Source: Loxodes magnus
Lineage: Eukaryota > Ciliophora > Karyorelictea > Loxodida > Loxodidae
NCBI GenBank assembly: GCA_946699065.1
Contig: CAMPDV010000091.1
Span: 744,001-808,000 of the forward strand
Reading direction: 5' to 3'
DNA length: 64,000 nucleotides
The stretch's first letter is position 1. Each line of letters begins with the position of its first letter. Shown piece after piece: positions 63,548 through 64,000 of the stretch. The translations under genes and the position numbers were made by a program. The notes under the pieces were generated by a model, which did no database searches, was not told the DNA's origin, and was given only the letters and a program-made list of their open reading frames with translations.

Positions 63548-64000
63548 GATTTCCTGAAATACTTAAAAGGAAACTTCTTATAAGATCTTAAAATTCTAGT
63601 TAGTGTCTTAGTAATGCAATGATCTTACTTTCTTTATCTCATTCTACAATCCCTCAAATTCCTTCACCAATTCATGCAAAGTATTTATATTACTATTACA
63701 CTCCTAACTAGTTACTACCTTTAGAGTCTTTATTTATTAATACTTCATATTAATTGCATTAATCTTTCTCAAAATATCCTATATCTAGTCTACTATAATC
63801 TAGCAACCACTTACTTCTTTTTAACATACTACCTACGTCACCTATCTCACTATATCACTAAATAGCCAATGCAATTTCATGCAATTTTACTGTTCTCTTA
63901 TTACTCTTGCTTTTTCCTTGTTTACCTAATCAGCTAATTCTTTTATTAGTTAATTCAAATTTTATTAATGTTCAAACTTACTTATTTCCAACATAAAATA
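63548..64000. other. Intergenic, window end
   Basis: Upstream region of the WD40 gene. Nothing recognised. Confidence 0.4.

Overview
The window looks like nuclear DNA of a ciliate with a reassigned, ambiguous genetic code. Read with the standard code almost no gene survives. Read with UAA and UAG as glutamine and UGA as tryptophan, long proteins with recognisable domains appear: an SRPK-type kinase, a RING/B-box/kelch protein, an otubain-RING protein, a double polycystin-2-like channel and a WD40 protein. UGA sits exactly where conserved tryptophans belong (kelch blades, the SRPK NACW and HPW motifs, a polycystin QWLQW motif), and UGA also appears to terminate genes. UAR=Gln with UGA=Trp/stop is known from karyorelict ciliates such as Loxodes and Parduczia and from the heterotrich Condylostoma, so I infer one of these, Loxodes-like most likely. 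High AT content, close gene spacing and introns of about 17-31 nt fit a ciliate. Because UGA is the only likely stop, open frames arise easily by chance, so many weaker calls below are marked low.

Layout. 1-7 kb: two minus-strand SPRY-like paralogs, a small paralog/pseudogene, one hypothetical gene, GC-raised blocks that may be RNA, then a plus-strand membrane/coiled-coil gene. 7.9-8.9 kb: a MITE-like element with 240-bp inverted arms. 8.9-17.2 kb: a coiled-coil gene, a RING-coiled-coil-RING gene and a large Gln-rich gene. 17.2-20.6 kb: unresolved. 20.7-21.4 kb: a tail-anchored protein. 22.0-29.3 kb: a near-identical 0.99-kb inverted duplication (tRNA-Lys plus a secreted-protein gene) flanking 5.3 kb that carries the RING/B-box/kelch gene. 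30.2-39.8 kb: an otubain-RING gene, two hypothetical genes, a RING-coiled-coil-double-RING gene, and the second copy of the small paralog family. 40.2-50.7 kb: a minus-strand hypothetical gene, then a tight plus-strand series (double polycystin channel, hypothetical gene, SRPK) separated by only 70-105 nt. 51-58 kb: weaker hypothetical genes and a structured-RNA candidate. 58.6-60.7 kb: extreme AT-rich spacer. 60.7-63.6 kb: two minus-strand genes, coiled-coil and WD40.

The unifying theme is ubiquitin-type and TRIM-like modules: RING, B-box, coiled coil, kelch, SPRY and an OTU peptidase recur in linked genes. Three of them share the same C-terminal RING module and two share a tandem version of it, which points to local duplication and domain shuffling.
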